The position numbers and the translations under genes are program-made. Source: CAYPTY01 sp965659005 (lineage in GTDB: Bacteria; Bacteroidota; Rhodothermia; Balneolales; Balneolaceae). From it: a stretch of DNA of 37,758 nt. Where the stretch lies: the NCBI GenBank assembly GCA_965659005.1, contig CBFHVG010000005.1:1-37758 (forward strand). The letters are read 5' to 3'. Every line of letters begins with the position of its first letter. Within the stretch, counting starts at the first letter, position 1. The notes under the pieces were generated by a model. That model ran no database searches and was not told the origin of the DNA. It saw only the letters and a program-made list of their open reading frames with translations. Of this stretch, positions 17,573 through 26,190 are shown piece after piece.

Positions 17573-17869
17573 CTAAACTAGTGATTCAATTTTTGATGCA
17601 AGCCCAAGATCTTTATCAGATACCTTATTACCGACATCATGTGTTCTGAGTGTAATAATAACTTTATTATACACATTGAATAATTCCGGATGATGCCCTG
17701 ATTTTTCAGCCTCAATCCCCACTTGTACTATAAAACCCATAGCCTGAACAAAATCGTCAAATAAGAACTCTTTTATTAAGGAGTCATTTTCAAAACTCCA
17801 ACCTGGCAGGGTCATTAGCCCATTTTCAATATCCTCTAGAGATAGAACTTCTGGCATTTCAGTAATCAT
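17573..17869 (-). CDS. 4a-hydroxytetrahydrobiopterin dehydratase (pterin carbinolamine dehydratase family)
   Basis: A 98-residue protein with the PCD signature: GHHPELFNVYNKVIITLRTH (His59, His60, Pro61, His77) and a trailing Asp at 85/87, plus the GW turn (23-24). The residues needed for dehydration of 4a-hydroxytetrahydropterin are therefore in place, so it should be active. It normally recycles the cofactor of aromatic amino acid hydroxylases; in bacteria lacking these, related proteins have been linked to other pterin-dependent steps. The ATG overlaps the nuoM stop (ATGA, 17869-17866) and the stop is 6 bases before nuoN, so it is translationally coupled inside a complex I operon, which is an odd place. 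A second ATG at codon 5 is a possible alternative start. Confidence 0.92.
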   Translation of the reverse strand: MITEMPEVLSLEDIENGLMTLPGWSFENDSLIKEFLFDDFVQAMGFIVQVGIEAEKSGHHPELFNVYNKVIITLRTHDVGNKVSDKDLGLASKIESLV

Positions 17870-19476
17870 TGATTTGAAACCAATTGTTCGTTGTTGTCTT
17901 TTACAACTCCATATAACTTAGCTGTCCAATCTGGCATTTCTTCAACATTTGCTTCTTCCAGTGTAGCAATGCTTTTCTGCTTAGAAACTATGATAAGATC
18001 TGTAACCTGCTGCTCAGAATACTTCATGAAGTCTACAGGACGGATACCAATCCAAATCATAAAGAGCATTAGTGGTAATAAGAGTCCAATTTCTCTACCA
18101 TTCAAATCCTTCAGCACCTTATTCTCCTCATGCGTAATTGGGCCGAACATTACTCTTTGGAACATCCACAACATATATACTGCGGCAAGAATTACCCCTG
18201 TCGCACCAAGTATGGCATATACCGGGTTGTCATATATCTCAGAGAAGAAAGATCCGTTCAGAATCAGAAATTCACCCACAAATCCATTTAAACCAGGTAA
18301 GCCTATTGAAGCGAATGTCGCAATCATAAACATAACTGCAAAAACGGGAACAACTTTTGCAATTCCACCAAAGTCACTGATCATTCTGGTATGACGTCGG
18401 TCATAAATCATCCCAACAATAAGGAATAATGCGCCAGTCGAAAGACCATGATTAATCATTTGGATCAGCGCACCTTGTACTGCAATAGTGTTTAGTGCAA
18501 ATATACCCAGTACAACAAAGCCAAGGTGACTTACAGATGAGTAAGCAACCAGCTTTTTTACATCCTTTTGAACCATGGCAACCAGTGCGCCATATATAAT
18601 ACCAATTACAGCAAGCACGGCCATTATTGGTGCAAATTCAGTAAATGCATTTGGGAAAATTGGTAAACAGAATCTAAGTAAACCATAAGTACCCATTTTC
18701 AACATGATTGCTGCCAGTACTACAGAACCTGCTGTTGGAGCTTCTGTATGGGCATATGGCAACCAAGTGTGAAAAGGAAACAGTGGCACTTTGATACAAA
18801 ATGAAAGTGCAAAAGCGAGAAATAAGAAGGTTTGCTGCTCAAGCCCGATTCTATAATAAGCGCTGGATAAGAATCTCCAGTCAGTGGTGAAGGTTACGCC
18901 ATTCATAAATCCACCTGCATCATAACCCAGATAGATAAGTGCAACCAACATGATTAAAGAACCAACTAGTGTATAAATAAAGAATTTTAGTGTAGCCTTA
19001 ATCCTATCTGCTCCACCCCAAATACCAATTAAGAAATACATCGGTATAAGTGACAATTCAAAGAAGATGTAGAAAACAACCAGATCGTATGCTGCAAATA
19101 CACCAAGTGAAGCAGTTTCTAGAATGAGCAGCATGGACAAATAACCACTAAGATGCTTAGAAACCGAAGTCCAGGAAGAAAGGATAACAATGGGTCCCAT
19201 GAAGGTAGTCAGCATGAACAGCAATAAACTCAAACCATCAAGTCCCATCAGGTACTTAATATCATAATTTGGTAATAGTTTACTACCCTCTGTGAGGTAC
19301 TGTACAGTTGATGATGTAGCCACATCAAAGTTGAACATTAGTGGTAATGAAGCCACAAATGTTGCTGACGTCACAAGTAATGCAACCCACTTTTTCGCTT
19401 CCTGATTTTTCATCATCAGTATTAGCGGGATTCCAAGTAGTGGTAAATAAATAGTTATGTTGAGTAATAACTCCAT
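17866..19476 (-). CDS. nuoM: NADH-quinone oxidoreductase subunit M
   Basis: A 536-residue antiporter-like proton-pumping subunit of complex I, with about 14 membrane helices. Conserved residues are Glu140 in FYIFFELSLIPMYFLIGIWGG, Lys229 in CIKVPLFPFHTWLPYAHTEAPT and Lys260 in AAIMLKMGTYGLLRF. The first helix contains an in-membrane PLLGIP motif common to NuoM. It begins 11 bases after nuoL and overlaps the following PCD gene by four bases. The C-terminal tail after about 500 is polar and variable. Identification is secure. Confidence 0.97.
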   Translation of the reverse strand: MELLLNITIYLPLLGIPLILMMKNQEAKKWVALLVTSATFVASLPLMFNFDVATSSTVQYLTEGSKLLPNYDIKYLMGLDGLSLLLFMLTTFMGPIVILSSWTSVSKHLSGYLSMLLILETASLGVFAAYDLVVFYIFFELSLIPMYFLIGIWGGADRIKATLKFFIYTLVGSLIMLVALIYLGYDAGGFMNGVTFTTDWRFLSSAYYRIGLEQQTFLFLAFALSFCIKVPLFPFHTWLPYAHTEAPTAGSVVLAAIMLKMGTYGLLRFCLPIFPNAFTEFAPIMAVLAVIGIIYGALVAMVQKDVKKLVAYSSVSHLGFVVLGIFALNTIAVQGALIQMINHGLSTGALFLIVGMIYDRRHTRMISDFGGIAKVVPVFAVMFMIATFASIGLPGLNGFVGEFLILNGSFFSEIYDNPVYAILGATGVILAAVYMLWMFQRVMFGPITHEENKVLKDLNGREIGLLLPLMLFMIWIGIRPVDFMKYSEQQVTDLIIVSKQKSIATLEEANVEEMPDWTAKLYGVVKDNNEQLVSNQ

Positions 19477-19487
19477 GTATTCCTATA

Positions 19488-21509
19488 CTAAAAAATCATT
19501 ACGTAGAGGATGATAATCACCCCGATTACAAATGCCAGTGCATAACTTGAAACTACACCGGTTTGGAAGTACCTAAGCAGGCTTCCTAATATTCTGACTG
19601 TTCCGCCGATTGCATTAACAATGCCATCAACAACTTTCATATCAAATACAGCTAATACCTTATCAGAGAATCTAACAATTGGGTCACTGATTAAACCTTC
19701 ATAAACCTCATCAAGGTTGTATTTGTCTTTCCACAGACGGTAAAGACCGCCAAATCTATTTGAAATAGCTGCATCAGATTCTTCTTGTTGATCTGCATTG
19801 TACATTCTGAATGCTAACCAAACACCAGAAACAGCTACTACAATTGATGTTGCCATTAGACCCCACTCAAGTGCATGACCCAAATGCAGTTTATAATCAG
19901 CAACAACGTTGTAGAAGAAGTCATGAAGCCAGTTTATGTGTGCAGGTTCATGAGTAAATGTTTCTACGATGAAATTCGGTATTCCCATAAATCCACCGAC
20001 TATTGCCAGTGCAGCCAAAACCCATAATGGGAAAGTCATTGTTGTTGGACTCTCATGTAGCATTTCTTCAGCCCCTTTTGCTTGCTCAAACTTCTGTGGA
20101 AGTTTGAAACTTCCATGGAAAGTAGTAAGTGTAAGACGGAACATATAGAATGCTGTCATGAATGCAGTGAGAATACCAAGTCCCCACAATGCAATATAGA
20201 TACCACCAAAGTATTCCCCGGTTCCGGCATTAAATGCCATCGCTAAGATTTCATCTTTTGAAAAGAACCCTGCCAAGGGAGGAATACCAGCTATCGCAAT
20301 GGTTGCTATTAAAAATGTCTTATATGTAGATGGCATATATTTTCTCAATCCACCCATATATCTCATATCCTGAGGGTCGAAATGAACATCTTTACCTTCG
20401 TCATGAAGTTTATGCTCAACATGTTCCATCGTATGGATTACAGATCCTGAGCCCAGGAATAAGCACGCTTTAAAGAAGGCATGAGTTGCAACATGGAAAA
20501 TAGCTGCTGTAAAACCACCTGATCCTAATGCCAAGAACATATAACCAAGTTGCGAAACAGTTGAATATGCAAGCACTCTCTTAATGTCATTTTGCGTAAT
20601 TGCTATAGTTGCGGCTACAACTGCAGTGAGTGCACCAATAACAGCAACAACCAACATAGCTTCAGGAACCTGTACATAAAGTGGAGACATTCTGGCTATT
20701 AAATAAATACCAGAGGTAACCATTGTTGCAGCATGGATAAGCGCAGATACAGGTGTTGGACCTGCCATCGCATCAGGTAGCCAGACAAATAAAGGAATTT
20801 GAGCACTTTTACCTGTAGCACCTACAAACATAAGGAGTGCAATAGCAACTTTTTCTCCCTGAGGAATTGCAGCCAGGTTATTAAGAATGATATCGAAGTC
20901 AAGACTGCTTACATTCTTAAAGATCATGAACATAGCGATTAGAAAAGCAAAATCGCCTATTCTATTATAGATAAAAGCCTTCTTAGCAGCGTCAGATTTT
21001 GGCATATCATGATACCAAAACCCAATGAGTAAGTATGAACAGACCCCTACTCCTTCCCATCCAAGAAAGAGTAGTAAAAGGTTGTTACCCAGAATCAGGT
21101 TCAACATCGCAAAGATGAAGAGATTCAGATAAGTGAAAAACTTCCAATAACCCTCATCATGGGACATATATCCCATTGAATAAACATGTATCAGAAACCC
21201 AACACCTGTTACTACAAGAGTCATGATTAGAGAAAGCTGATCAACTCTATAGGCGAAATCTACGGAGAAACTGCCGGTCTCCATCCAAGTAAATAGAGTA
21301 ATAATCTCAGCTGAGCTCTCTTTTGTGAAACCGAGAAACATAGAAACAGCAATCAGAAATGGAATAAATACAGCAGCACTGGCAAATATACCAATGAGTC
21401 TTTTTTGTTTTCTGTAGCTTTCTACGAATAAACCGGTCGCTCCATTTATAAAAAATCCAAGTAGTGGAAGAGCGATAATTAAAGGAAATAACCCCGTAGC
21501 GGAATCCAT
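19488..21509 (-). CDS. nuoL: NADH-quinone oxidoreductase subunit L
   Basis: A 673-residue subunit, the most distal antiporter-like part of complex I with the long lateral helix at its C-terminus. Seen are Glu152 in LFLGWEGVGVCSYLLIGFW, Lys234 in ATGKSAQIPLFVWLPDAMAG and the PTPVSALIHAATMVTSGIYL stretch. The C-terminal part (about 500-673) holds the GLYRLWKDKYNLDEVYEGLI amphipathic region typical of NuoL and a last hydrophobic anchor. It is the first gene of the L-M-PCD-N group. Its upstream neighbour nhaD is divergent, so it must have its own promoter, for which TATCTTTG at 21565-21572 is a candidate. Confidence 0.97.
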   Translation of the reverse strand: MDSATGLFPLIIALPLLGFFINGATGLFVESYRKQKRLIGIFASAAVFIPFLIAVSMFLGFTKESSAEIITLFTWMETGSFSVDFAYRVDQLSLIMTLVVTGVGFLIHVYSMGYMSHDEGYWKFFTYLNLFIFAMLNLILGNNLLLLFLGWEGVGVCSYLLIGFWYHDMPKSDAAKKAFIYNRIGDFAFLIAMFMIFKNVSSLDFDIILNNLAAIPQGEKVAIALLMFVGATGKSAQIPLFVWLPDAMAGPTPVSALIHAATMVTSGIYLIARMSPLYVQVPEAMLVVAVIGALTAVVAATIAITQNDIKRVLAYSTVSQLGYMFLALGSGGFTAAIFHVATHAFFKACLFLGSGSVIHTMEHVEHKLHDEGKDVHFDPQDMRYMGGLRKYMPSTYKTFLIATIAIAGIPPLAGFFSKDEILAMAFNAGTGEYFGGIYIALWGLGILTAFMTAFYMFRLTLTTFHGSFKLPQKFEQAKGAEEMLHESPTTMTFPLWVLAALAIVGGFMGIPNFIVETFTHEPAHINWLHDFFYNVVADYKLHLGHALEWGLMATSIVVAVSGVWLAFRMYNADQQEESDAAISNRFGGLYRLWKDKYNLDEVYEGLISDPIVRFSDKVLAVFDMKVVDGIVNAIGGTVRILGSLLRYFQTGVVSSYALAFVIGVIIILYVMIF

Positions 21510-21564
21510 TCAGTCTTATTGTTTTGTGCTAATACTAGTAGCTAACGTTCATAAAAATGGTTGG

Positions 21565-21572
21565 CAAAGATA
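21565..21572 (-). promoter_or_regulatory. Candidate -7 element for nuoL
   Basis: TATCTTTG on the minus strand fits the Bacteroidota -7 consensus TAnnTTTG exactly and lies about 55 bases before nuoL. A matching TTG at the ideal distance is not present (TTT at 19 bases), so the assignment is tentative. The rest of the 241-base gap to nhaD shows no gene. Confidence 0.4.
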
Positions 21573-21750
21573 CGAAAAAGTAATTCAAGGTAAAGCTCAT
21601 TTTGCCGATAATTAGGTTGCTAAATAACGGTCATAACAAAAAATTACAAGATGAATAAAAAAAGGACTCAGACTTATTTTTTAAAAGGCTTCTCATCTGT
21701 TATTTTAGCGACCATTGATTCAACAAAGTAGAGGATGAAACCTTATTAAA

Positions 21751-23166
21751 ATGAAATTACACTTAAAGAAAATCTTTTCGTTACTGTTCCTGATTTTAAG
21801 CCCAAACTTACTTCTGGCAGCAGAAGGAAGCAGTTATAGCATTGACGGGTCTCAACTCGGCTTAATCTGGGTAATACCGTTTGCTGGCATACTATTATCA
21901 ATTGCATTATTCCCCCTCTTCGCTGAAAAGTTTTGGCATCACCATTTTGGCAAAATTTCAGCCTTCTGGGCATTATTGATGGTTATTCCTATGATTGTTG
22001 TATTCGGTTTTGGTGTAACTGCCTACGAAGTTCTACACGCATACTTATTAGAATACATACCCTTTATCATTCTATTGTTTGCACTATTTACAATTTCGGG
22101 AGGTGTAAGACTTAAAGGTTACTTACAAGGAACACCTGTTGTTAATACAACATTACTCTTGATAGGTACGATACTGGCCAGCTGGATGGGAACCACTGGT
22201 GCTGCGATGCTCCTTATCCGCCCTTTACTCAGAGCCAATGCCTGGCGTACCAAGAAAGTACACATGGTTGTTTTCTTTATCTTCTTAGTGGCTAACATTG
22301 GAGGCTCGCTAACACCTCTTGGTGATCCACCTTTATTCCTGGGTTTTCTTCAAGGAGTTGATTTCTTCTGGACAACCACGCATATGTTCTTACCTATGTT
22401 ATTCCTGGTAGTACTTCTTCTAATTATCTATTACTTCTGGGATAGTTACCTCTACAAAAAAGAAACTGGTGAACAACCAAGTGATGATGGATCTGAACCA
22501 CTTGGCCTTGAAGGTTCATTTAACCTGCTACTACTTGTTGGTGTAGTTGCTGCAGTACTATTCTCAGGGCTTGTTCATGTTGGTGAATTCGAGATTTATC
22601 ATGTTCACATGACTTTTGAAAATGTTATCCGAGATGTAGCACTGTTAATACTTGCCGGTTTAAGTTGGGTACTTACCTCAAAAGAGAGTAGAGCTGCAAA
22701 TGGATTTAACTGGTTCCCAATACAAGAAGTTGGCAAACTTTTTGCCGGGATTTTCATAACAATAATAGCACCGATCGCAATGCTTAAAGCAGGTGATGAA
22801 GGTGCATTAGGATTTGTAACGCAACTCGTTTTCAGTGAAGGTGAACCTAATAATACTATGTTCTTCTGGATTACAGGTTCATTATCAGGGTTTCTTGATA
22901 ATGCCCCAACCTATCTTGTATTCTTTAATGCAGCAGGCGGGGATGCAACTGTATTAATGGGTGAAATGGCTGCTACACTATTGGCTATTTCTGCAGGTGC
23001 TGTGTTCTTCGGAGCACTCACCTACATTGGTAATGCTCCAAACTTTATGGTTAAGTCTATAGCTGAACAAAGTGGTATCAAAATGCCAAGTTTTGGTGGT
23101 TATATGGCATGGTCGGTTGGAATACTGGTTCCACTTTACCTTCTGGTTACCCTCATATTTATCTGA
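21751..23166 (+). CDS. nhaD: NhaD-type Na+/H+ antiporter
   Basis: A 471-residue multi-pass membrane protein of the ion transporter superfamily (ArsB/NhaD/citrate carrier). Two half-molecule signatures are visible: NIGGSLTPLGDPPLFLGFLQ in the first half and GSLSGFLDNAPTYLVFFNAAGG in the second, followed by GNAPNFMVKSIAEQSGIKMP. These are the NhaD hallmarks. The N-terminus has a signal-like hydrophobic stretch (KIFSLLFLILSPNLLLAAEG) before the first core helix. It would exchange cytoplasmic Na+ (or Li+) for protons, which fits a saline habitat and the neighbouring proton-pumping complex I. It is divergent from nuoL and is followed by a strong terminator. A dicarboxylate or arsenite role is less likely given the motifs. 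Confidence 0.9.
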   Translation: MKLHLKKIFSLLFLILSPNLLLAAEGSSYSIDGSQLGLIWVIPFAGILLSIALFPLFAEKFWHHHFGKISAFWALLMVIPMIVVFGFGVTAYEVLHAYLLEYIPFIILLFALFTISGGVRLKGYLQGTPVVNTTLLLIGTILASWMGTTGAAMLLIRPLLRANAWRTKKVHMVVFFIFLVANIGGSLTPLGDPPLFLGFLQGVDFFWTTTHMFLPMLFLVVLLLIIYYFWDSYLYKKETGEQPSDDGSEPLGLEGSFNLLLLVGVVAAVLFSGLVHVGEFEIYHVHMTFENVIRDVALLILAGLSWVLTSKESRAANGFNWFPIQEVGKLFAGIFITIIAPIAMLKAGDEGALGFVTQLVFSEGEPNNTMFFWITGSLSGFLDNAPTYLVFFNAAGGDATVLMGEMAATLLAISAGAVFFGALTYIGNAPNFMVKSIAEQSGIKMPSFGGYMAWSVGILVPLYLLVTLIFI

Positions 23167-23186
23167 TGATAGCCTCGCAATTATTT

Positions 23187-23213
23187 AAGGCCTGTTTTTG
23201 CAGGCCTTTTTTG
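23187..23213 (+). terminator. Rho-independent terminator of nhaD
   Basis: A perfect 8-bp stem AAGGCCTG/CAGGCCTT (23187-23194 and 23201-23208) with a 6-base loop, followed by a T run interrupted by one G. It starts 21 bases after the nhaD stop. Confidence 0.9.
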
Positions 23214-23275
23214 TTTATAGGAACTTGTGAAACCATGAGTTAACTTCTGAAAAAGTGCCAAGAACCTGCAATTAT

Positions 23276-24427
23276 ATGCGAAGAAGTTTTCTCTTCTTAT
23301 TTCTCATACTCTTCTTAGGGAGCAGATCATATGGTCAGTCTGACCCTCTACCTGCCGACACTACCCTACTCGTTGAATATGCATTCATACCAGCTTTATC
23401 ATTTAATTCAGATTTTGGACTCATATTCGGTGGGCTCGTTAACCGATATGATTATTCCAAAGGTTATCAGCCCTATTCAGCTTTCACGGGTGTTAACGCA
23501 CTCATTTCAACAGAAGGTTTGTTTCTTGCGAATCTGAATAATGACTTTCCCAATTTTCTGGGAAAGAATATTCGATTGACCCATTTCCTATCTGTTAGTC
23601 AATTTCTTGATGATAATTTCTTCGGAATAGCACAAAATGATAAGTTATTTCCGAGTTTCGAAGACGATCCAGAATTATATACTTTCAATTCTTTTTCAAT
23701 ACGGTCTGAATTGCAGTTTCGAAAAGCTATGCAATACTATGAAGGCACGAACAGATTAGAATTTCTATTCACCAATATCTTCAATTATGAAACACCCTTT
23801 GATACTGACGTAGATATGCTGATCAGTCAGGTATCACCATTAGGTTTTACTGGAGGTAGCACAAATCTATTATTGGCGGGATTTATCCTGGAACGCAGAG
23901 ATGATGAGATTAGACCAACAAAGGGAACATTTACGAAAGTGATGACCGGGCCCTCCATTAAGAATCTTGGATCGAAATATAATCTCTATCAAAGCTGGGT
24001 TGAACAGCGATCCTATGTGACTGTGAATTTCCCTTTTGAAATGACCTTTGCAAACCGCTTAATATGGTCTCACTCAAATGGAGATACTCCTTATTGGGCT
24101 TTACCAAGATTAGGAGGTGAAAACAATCTAAGAGGCTTCCCTGATAAACGATTTATGAATGAAAATTATATCGTTATAAACACAGAAGTAAGAAAATGGT
24201 TAGGGAGATTACCTTTTATTGGAACTGAATGGGGAGGAGCCTTTTTTCTGGATGCTGGCCGTTCTTTTTCAAACGATGAGTTTGATGACCTCTTTAGCGA
24301 CATTCATGTTGCCGCTGGCTTCAGCGGGTTATTATCTCTGTTTACAGAAGATTTTTTCCTAAGAGGAGATTTTGGATTCTCCAAAGAAGGAACGGGTGTT
24401 TATATAGGAATAGGTTTTCTTTTCTAA
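23276..24427 (+). CDS. Barrel-only Omp85 (BamA/TamA-like) outer-membrane protein
   Basis: A 383-residue protein with a signal peptide (MRRSFLFLFLILFLGSRSYG, then Q). The start at ATG 23276 is preferred over the in-frame GTG at 23255 because it gives a proper signal peptide. The mature part starts almost at once with barrel strands and has the Omp85 features RRDDEIRPTKG (207-217), the lid-loop LRGF motif in GGENNLRGFPDKRF (about 280-293), NTEVRKWLG and GGAFFLDAGRSF, ending in YIGIGFLF with terminal Phe. No POTRA domains are present, so it is not BamA itself. Short Omp85 members without POTRA are known; their cargo is unclear. It sits after the nhaD terminator and converges on nuoK with only 2 bases between stops. 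Confidence 0.85.
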   Translation: MRRSFLFLFLILFLGSRSYGQSDPLPADTTLLVEYAFIPALSFNSDFGLIFGGLVNRYDYSKGYQPYSAFTGVNALISTEGLFLANLNNDFPNFLGKNIRLTHFLSVSQFLDDNFFGIAQNDKLFPSFEDDPELYTFNSFSIRSELQFRKAMQYYEGTNRLEFLFTNIFNYETPFDTDVDMLISQVSPLGFTGGSTNLLLAGFILERRDDEIRPTKGTFTKVMTGPSIKNLGSKYNLYQSWVEQRSYVTVNFPFEMTFANRLIWSHSNGDTPYWALPRLGGENNLRGFPDKRFMNENYIVINTEVRKWLGRLPFIGTEWGGAFFLDAGRSFSNDEFDDLFSDIHVAAGFSGLLSLFTEDFFLRGDFGFSKEGTGVYIGIGFLF

Positions 24428-24429
24428 CC

Positions 24430-24732
24430 TTACCAGCGAAGCAGATTGATCTTTTGCACATCCACCGTAAGGTTATTCCTAAAGATGGAAATAATAATCG
24501 CTAAACCTACAACAGCTTCTGCAGCAGCAACAGCCAATGCAAAAAATACAAGTATTTGCCCGTTGATATCGCCATAGTAAGAGCTGAACGATACAAGAGA
24601 TAGATTAACTGCATTCAGCATAAGCTCAACACACATAAATACAACGATGGCATTTCTTCTTACCAAAACTCCAATGAGTCCGATGGTAAACAGAATTGCA
24701 CTTAATCCGAGAAACCAGTCAATTTCAAACAT
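24430..24732 (-). CDS. nuoK: NADH-quinone oxidoreductase subunit K
   Basis: A 100-residue complex I subunit with three transmembrane helices. The conserved membrane glutamates are visible in VFMCVELMLNAVNLSLV and AVAAAEAVVGLAIIISIFR, which relay protons between the quinone site and the antiporter-like subunits. It starts 4 bases after nuoJ. Its stop is only 2 bases from the stop of the convergent Omp85-like gene, with no terminator between them. nuoL, which normally follows directly, is 3 kb away past an opposite-strand cassette. Confidence 0.97.
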   Translation of the reverse strand: MFEIDWFLGLSAILFTIGLIGVLVRRNAIVVFMCVELMLNAVNLSLVSFSSYYGDINGQILVFFALAVAAAEAVVGLAIIISIFRNNLTVDVQKINLLRW

Positions 24733-24736
24733 ACTG

Positions 24737-25252
24737 TTATTCTTCTGTCTTTTTTACTTTATGTTGAGCAATAATTAGAGCACCTACAACCGCAGCAGTA
24801 AGTAGAATGGCCGTCATTTCGAATGGAAGCAGGTAATTTGTAAAGAGCACATCACCAACTGCTTCAACTGTTCCCACCTGGGCCATTTTATCTGAAATTT
24901 CAGGTAGCATATCAGAAACACCTGCAATAGAATAGAAAATTTGTCCTGCTACAGCTGCTCCAAGTACAAATGCGAGGAAGTATTTAAATCTGAAGCGATC
25001 AAAAAGACTTGTTTCATCTTCTACATTTAGAAGCATGATTACGAATAAAAAGAGAACCATAATGGCTCCGGCATAAACAAGGATTTGAATGATTGCAAGA
25101 AACTGGGCATTGAGTAAAAGGTAGATTCCCGCAAGAGAAACCATGTTCAATACCAGAAAGAGTGCACTATTCACTGTATTCTTGTTGATCACCATTGCCA
25201 GTGCTGAGGCAATTGCCAAAACGGCTAAAACGATAAAGACGTAAACGACCAT
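24737..25252 (-). CDS. nuoJ: NADH-quinone oxidoreductase subunit J
   Basis: A 171-residue membrane subunit of complex I with five helices. Family features are the MVSLAGIYLLLNAQFLAIIQ helix, the following VYAGAIMVLFLFVIMLLN with the pi-bulge region, and the last helix TAILLTAAVVGALIIAQHK. It forms part of the proton relay near the quinone cavity. It is the first gene of a nuoJ-nuoK pair: the next gene upstream is uppP, and a good promoter candidate lies in the 60-base gap. nuoA to nuoI and nuoH are not in the window. Confidence 0.96.
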   Translation of the reverse strand: MVVYVFIVLAVLAIASALAMVINKNTVNSALFLVLNMVSLAGIYLLLNAQFLAIIQILVYAGAIMVLFLFVIMLLNVEDETSLFDRFRFKYFLAFVLGAAVAGQIFYSIAGVSDMLPEISDKMAQVGTVEAVGDVLFTNYLLPFEMTAILLTAAVVGALIIAQHKVKKTEE

Positions 25253-25275
25253 AAGTTAGCTTAATTAAGTGGCGC

Positions 25276-25306
25276 TAAAGGTAGGTAAATTTGATTCTGC
25301 CTTCAA
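25276..25306 (-). promoter_or_regulatory. Candidate promoter of nuoJ-nuoK
   Basis: On the minus strand TTG (25306-25304), exactly 20 bases, TACCTTTA (25283-25276), one base off TAnnTTTG. It lies between uppP and nuoJ, about 24 bases before the nuoJ ATG. Confidence 0.5.
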
Positions 25307-25312
25307 GCAAAT

Positions 25313-26119
25313 TTAGACACTTAGAAAATATATGAGTGCAATACCCCCTACCAGCCAGCAATAATAGGCAAAATAGTGGAAGCCTTTTTTCTTCAAAACA
25401 ATAATTAGGTACTTCAAAGCATAATATCCAGAAATAAATGCAGTGAAAAAGGCAATTACCAGATTCAGTACCAGTTCATTCTCAGCACCTTGTTGAATTA
25501 ATTCAATTACCTGAAGTAATGTAGCGCCGGCTATTACAGGTATCACCATCAAAAAAGAAAAATTGGCTACTTCTTCCCTTTTTAAACCGAGAAACAAACC
25601 AATGGAAATGGTAGAACCGGATCGGCTAATTCCAGGTATCATGGCGAAAGCCTGTGCGATACCAATCAGGAATGCTTTTCCAATCGTAATTTCCTTGTCA
25701 TTATGCTTCATGAATTTAGTTGCGAAAAGTACCGTACCTGTAACCAATAACATGACAGATACTAATATTGGGTCGGAGAAAATTCCTTCAAGCTGATCTT
25801 TCAGCGTAAAACCAACCAGAAAGGCAGGAATCATACTTATTAGTATAAATACTACATACCATTCAGACTTTTCCTTTGGTGAAAATGGATGTAAACTTAA
25901 TTTGAAGGCCCCTTTTATGATATCAAGTACTTCATTCCGATAATAAACCAGAATACTTCCAAGTGTCCCAAAATGAACAACTACTTCAAAAAGAATTCCT
26001 GTCTGAAGTGAACTCTCCATAAATTGGCGTGCTAATGCAAGGTGACCGGATGATGAAATGGGAAGGAATTCTGTTAAACCTTGTAATAGTCCTAATAAGA
26101 AAGATTGTAAAAGGTCCAT
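25313..26119 (-). CDS. uppP: Undecaprenyl-diphosphatase
   Basis: A 268-residue integral membrane phosphatase (BacA/UppP) that recycles undecaprenyl pyrophosphate to the monophosphate lipid carrier for peptidoglycan and other wall polymers. Both signature regions are intact: LLQGLTEFLPISSSGHLAL (about 11-29, with Glu17 and the SSSG) and PGISRSGSTISIGLFLGL (161-178, with Arg165). Length and helix count are normal. It shares a 71-base divergent gap with moxR and precedes the nuoJ-nuoK pair on the same strand. Confidence 0.97.
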   Translation of the reverse strand: MDLLQSFLLGLLQGLTEFLPISSSGHLALARQFMESSLQTGILFEVVVHFGTLGSILVYYRNEVLDIIKGAFKLSLHPFSPKEKSEWYVVFILISMIPAFLVGFTLKDQLEGIFSDPILVSVMLLVTGTVLFATKFMKHNDKEITIGKAFLIGIAQAFAMIPGISRSGSTISIGLFLGLKREEVANFSFLMVIPVIAGATLLQVIELIQQGAENELVLNLVIAFFTAFISGYYALKYLIIVLKKKGFHYFAYYCWLVGGIALIYFLSV

Positions 26120-26123
26120 TTAT

Positions 26124-26131
26124 TATCTTTG
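26124..26131 (+). promoter_or_regulatory. Candidate -7 element for moxR
   Basis: TATCTTTG matches TAnnTTTG and lies 59 bases before the moxR ATG, only 5 bases from the uppP start codon on the other strand. The nearest upstream TTG is 16 bases away instead of about 20, so support is weak. Confidence 0.35.
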
Positions 26132-26190
26132 TTCGTTTTGAAGCCGAAAAGGTAACCATATAACATCTAATTTTTAAATCGAAAAGAAAT

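Noticed and set aside
17891..18394. A 167-codon plus-strand open frame
   Set aside because: It is antisense to conserved coding sequence of nuoM, has the composition of a shadow frame and no recognisable motif.
23255..23275. GTG start for the Omp85-like protein
   Set aside because: It would put seven polar residues with a Cys in front of the signal peptide; the ATG at 23276 gives a normal one.
23276..24427. Calling the Omp85-like gene bamA
   Set aside because: It has no POTRA domains and is half the length of BamA.
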